From an uncultured Planctomycetota bacterium (GTDB lineage: Bacteria > Planctomycetota > Phycisphaerae > SM23-33), in contig CAITIS010000077.1 of assembly GCA_903892515.1 (NCBI GenBank), positions 25,949 through 89,948 of the forward strand: DNA of 64,000 bases, in the 5' to 3' direction. Numbering within the stretch: position 1 is the first letter of the stretch; every line of letters starts with the position of its first letter. The notes below the pieces were generated by a model that was not told the DNA's origin, did not search any database, and saw only the letters and a program-made list of their open reading frames with translations. Below, piece by piece: positions 61,929-64,000 of the stretch. A program made the position numbers and the translations under genes.

Positions 61929-62360
61929 TCATCCCGCCTTGGCTTCGCGCCGGAAGGCGTCGATGCCAGCCAAGGCTCCGCGGATCTCGTGGACCTGGCG
62001 GCGGACCTCGTGCAGGCTCAGGGCGCAGTGGCGGGCGATCTGGCGGAGCGAGCGTTTCTGGCAGAAGTGCAGGCGGGCGATCTCGGCCTGGCGGGCCGGC
62101 AACAGCGACAACGCCCTGGCGGCCGATAGGAAGGAGGGGCTTTGAATCCGCTCCAGCAGCCTGCGGACGCGGCGGCGGATCGTCTCGGGATGACGCCCGG
62201 CCAGGTGGGCCATCAGCTCCGCCGAGCCGCGATGCACCCACACCGCCAGTAGCAGGTCGCGGTCGGCGCGGTCGAGCAACTCGGCCCTCCCGGCCAGAAC
62301 GGCTTCATCACAGGCGATACGCTTCTGGCGGACGGCGGGACTCTTGACTGACAGTGACAT
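61929..62360 (-). CDS. Sigma-70 region 4-like HTH protein (143 aa)
   Basis: ATG at 62360 with GGGGAT upstream. Two helix-turn-helix-like segments: AELMAHLAGRHPETIRRRVR (~47-66), and SLLPARQAEIARLHFCQKRS followed by RQIARHCALSLHEVRRQVHE (~85-124), a sigma region 4-type HTH. Cys/His are few. It may be a small sigma-like factor or activator; phage late activators can look similar. Its promoter lies in the operator-like region shared with the S24 repressor gene, from which it diverges. Confidence 0.72.
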   Translation of the reverse strand: MSLSVKSPAVRQKRIACDEAVLAGRAELLDRADRDLLLAVWVHRGSAELMAHLAGRHPETIRRRVRRLLERIQSPSFLSAARALSLLPARQAEIARLHFCQKRSLRQIARHCALSLHEVRRQVHEIRGALAGIDAFRREAKAG

Positions 62361-62416
62361 CGGTATCCCCTTTCTAGGACAGGTCTAAACCAGCGGACGG
62401 TGCTCACTAACCTCCA

Positions 62417-62438
62417 ATGTTAGATATTCAATTAACAT
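62417..62438. promoter_or_regulatory. Candidate operator ATGTTA-N10-TAACAT
   Basis: A perfect 6-bp inverted repeat with a 10-bp AT-rich spacer, placed over the likely -10 region of the divergent HTH gene. Its half-site GTTA/TAAC recurs as GTTAAC at 62468-62473. The size and layout fit a dimeric S24/LexA-like repressor, but binding is inference. Confidence 0.5.
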
Positions 62439-62535
62439 ACCAGCCTCGGGGCTGTCAAGACAAATGTGTTAACTAAATAAAATATTTCCGGTCTCCTCAG
62501 CGGTAGCCCGCGCGGTAGAATTCGATCGCGGACAG

Positions 62536-62640
62536 CAGGAAGATCGGGAATCGGGAATCCGGAATCCGGAATCCGGAATCGGGAATCCGGAATCGGGAAT
62601 CCGGAATCGGGAATCCGGAATCCGGAATCCGGAGAATGCA
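62536..62640. repeat. Heptanucleotide tandem-repeat array (GGAATCC/GGAATCG)
   Basis: About 100 bp of 7-mers (GGAATCC, GGGAATC, GGAATCG) followed by a shorter stretch with attcccga words to about 62690. The array is a close relative of that at 16049-16183, but sits directly upstream of the S24 repressor gene. Confidence 0.85.
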
Positions 62641-62718
62641 GAATCTGGCCTTCCGAATTCCCGAATCCCCGAATTCCCGATTCCGTTCTGTTCTGTTCTG
62701 TTCTGCGCGAGGTGATAC

Positions 62719-63486
62719 ATGAGCTTGGGCAACATTATTCGGCAACGCCGCAAGGAACTGACGATGACGCAGGACGAGGTGTCGGCCCGCGCCGGCATCT
62801 CCAAGCCGTACCTGTCCAACATCGAGACCGGGCGGGTGAAGAACCCGCCCTCCGACGAGGTGCTGCGCGAACTGGAGCGGGCCTTGCAGTTCAAGAGCGG
62901 CGAGTTGTGCGGCCTGGCCCACATCGCCCGCACGCCCTCGGACGTCCGGCAGCTGCACGAGAAGGTCGCGGCTGAGAATGAGCAGCTGCGCAGCGCCATC
63001 AAGCAGCTCAGCGAGGGCCGCAAGGGCAAGAACGCCGACATGGCCCGGAAGCTCAAGCCGCCCGAGAACGTGTCGGAGACCTTTTCGGCCGGGCGGGCCG
63101 TACCGGTCATCAACCGCGTGGCCGCCGGCTACCCGCATCACTTCACCGACCTGGACTACCCGCCTTCGGTGGCCGACGACTACGTCCGCGTGCCCGACGT
63201 GCACGACCCGCAGGCCTTCGCCACGCGCGTGGTGGGCGACTCTATGGAGCCCAAGTACGTCGAGGGTGACGTGGTGGTCTTCGCCCCCAACTTGCAGGCC
63301 AGCAGCGGCAACGACTGCTTCGTCCGCTTCGCCAAGGACAACTCCACGACCTTCAAGCGTTTCACGATCCACAACGACCGCGTCCGCCTCCAGCCACTCA
63401 ACGACAAGTACCCCGTCGAGGAATACAGCCCCGACGAAATCAGCGGCCTGTGGCCCGCCATCATGCGCATCGAACGGCTGCGCTAG
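62719..63486 (+). CDS. XRE-family HTH plus S24/LexA-like repressor (255 aa)
   Basis: ATG with GAGGTG upstream. The N-terminal XRE HTH spans about residues 5-62 (NIIRQRRKELTMTQDEVSAR; ISKPYLSNIETGRVKNPP), a coiled-coil-like linker follows (~75-105), and the C-terminal S24 self-cleaving domain contains GDSMEPKYVEGD with Ser175, the catalytic Lys213 in TTFKRF, and a possible cleavage site Ala136-Gly137 in RVAAGYP. Such CI/LexA-like repressors are cut when RecA is activated. It probably represses the divergent HTH gene and its own gene. Together with the terminase-like gene it suggests a prophage-derived switch. Confidence 0.9.
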   Translation: MSLGNIIRQRRKELTMTQDEVSARAGISKPYLSNIETGRVKNPPSDEVLRELERALQFKSGELCGLAHIARTPSDVRQLHEKVAAENEQLRSAIKQLSEGRKGKNADMARKLKPPENVSETFSAGRAVPVINRVAAGYPHHFTDLDYPPSVADDYVRVPDVHDPQAFATRVVGDSMEPKYVEGDVVVFAPNLQASSGNDCFVRFAKDNSTTFKRFTIHNDRVRLQPLNDKYPVEEYSPDEISGLWPAIMRIERLR

Positions 63487-63495
63487 TATTTGTGA

Positions 63496-63538
63496 CATGG
63501 CCGTCTCGGCCATGCGTGTCATGGGCGTCTCGCCCATG
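63496..63538. repeat. Family B palindrome pair after the S24 gene
   Basis: CATGGCCGTCTCGGCCATG at 63496-63514 and CATGGGCGTCTCGCCCATG at 63520-63538, same type and 24-bp spacing as in the gspE/gspF array. They could end the S24 repressor transcript. Confidence 0.82.
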
Positions 63539-63703
63539 TTGCCTTACGCTGGGTGGCATGGTCAGAGAGGCTGCCCAACTTCCTTCCGCGCGGCGGGTCT
63601 CCTGGTCCGCCACGGTGCCTGTCGTGAGGCGGTGGTGGGTCAGGAGACCCACCACCCTCCAGGAAGAGACTTTTGAGGAAGAGACTTTTGGAAACCGCTC
63701 TAG

Positions 63704-64000
63704 CAGCCCGTTGAAGAACCGGTCTTTTTCATGAGCCGTCTCAGGCCGCCGGGACGAGGGCGGTTTTCAGGTTCGCCCAACCCAAGATGCGCCAGAATCC
63801 GCCCAAGCGACGCCGCAGCGATTCCAGCAGGCCGCGAATCGAGTCAAGAACGCATAGAGCAGCGGTCGCAAGGCCATCTTGCAGACATCGCGGCTTGCCG
63901 ATGCCAAAGACCTTGCGCATCATCAGCCCGAGGTTGAAGCCGGCCACGTGGATCAGCAATCGTTTGAGGATGTTGGGGTGATGTCGCAGGTGCGTCCGGC
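63704..64000 (-). mobile_element. Insertion sequence, 3' part (cut by window end)
   Basis: The transposase gene (63741-64000) and its short flank lie at the window edge. The outer end may be near 63704, where the text CTAGCAGCCCGTTGAAGAAC begins, similar to termini seen at other insertion sequences, but the second end is outside the window, so no terminal repeat can be confirmed. Confidence 0.55.
63741..64000 (-). CDS. Transposase, C-terminal fragment (partial at window edge)
   Basis: The frame is open to the last base on the minus strand. The visible residues RTHLRHHPNILKRLLIHVAG followed by FNLGLMMRKVFGIGKPR are the C-terminal helix region of a DDE-type transposase (IS1182/IS5-like or a similar group; family not certain). 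About 86 residues are present and the start is outside. It is next to the phage-like module, and may mark one border of a mobile region. Confidence 0.7.
   Translation of the reverse strand, partial: RTHLRHHPNILKRLLIHVAGFNLGLMMRKVFGIGKPRCLQDGLATAALCVLDSIRGLLESLRRRLGGFWRILGWANLKTALVPAA

Larger units (their letters stand above)
62361..62718. promoter_or_regulatory. Divergent control region between the HTH and S24-repressor genes
   Basis: The AT-rich part 62395-62490 stands out from GC-rich surroundings. On the minus strand TTGACA (62453-62458) is followed at 17 bp by the AT-rich TTAATT, a plausible promoter for the HTH gene. The dyad ATGTTA-N10-TAACAT (62417-62438) overlaps this -10 area; a further GTTAAC palindrome is at 62468-62473. 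The right part is a GGAATCC-type repeat array. The arrangement suggests that the S24 repressor binds here and controls both genes. Confidence 0.6.

Overview
The window looks like a chromosomal segment of a Planctomycetota bacterium, most likely class Phycisphaerae. The evidence is high GC content, a giant surface protein with the planctomycete export motif LEQRLLL, a PEP-CTERM protein, paralogous DUF2092 proteins, and intergenic spaces filled with short palindromic and word-like repeats. The assignment is inferred from gene content; no rRNA or tRNA gene was seen.

Layout. 1-678 is the 3' end of an AraC regulator. 979-5142 is a tight run of small lipoproteins, an M48 metalloprotease lipoprotein, a CHASE2 membrane protein without effector domain, and an exported protein. 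5184-11495 (minus) is a giant ELWxxDGT-repeat/Calx-beta surface protein built from a duplicated 16-repeat block. 11674-13907 (minus) holds a PPK2-type kinase and phosphofructokinase. 14513-20707 is a complete RND efflux operon (outer-membrane channel, adaptor, pump), followed by a XylR-like regulator. 22688-23919 holds two exported proteins, one with PEP-CTERM.

24189-39849 is an exopolysaccharide locus for a Wzx/Wzy-type pathway: ligase-TPR protein, NusG/UpxY antiterminator, WecA-like initiating transferase, hexapeptide acyltransferase, flippase, FrhB-like Fe-S protein, pyruvyltransferase, polymerase, GT2, two GT4 and a WecG/TagA transferase. 40121-41231 (minus) is an ECF sigma factor with its membrane anti-sigma factor. 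41458-47096 is a reduced type II secretion or pilus-like operon (GspE, two GspF-type proteins, three pseudopilin-like proteins; no secretin). Then come a GH38 alpha-mannosidase, an RsbU-type phosphatase with an extracytoplasmic sensor, two DUF2092 paralogues, a frameshifted exported TPR protein and a small exported protein.

58319-63486 is the most unusual region. It is an isolated phage-like module with a terminase large subunit, an ABC ATPase fused to a GNAT acetyltransferase, an ASCH-domain protein, a sigma-like HTH protein and an XRE-S24 (LexA/CI-like) repressor, with no capsid, portal or tail genes. The repressor and HTH gene diverge from an AT-rich operator-like region. The ABC-GNAT gene carries two kinds of the chromosome's palindromic repeats in frame between its domains. 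The window ends in the 3' part of an insertion-sequence transposase.

The spacers hold at least five palindromic repeat families. One is a 111-bp MITE-like element with a TA target duplication, inserted into a second, 193-bp element; an uninterrupted copy of the host element lies at 14 kb.
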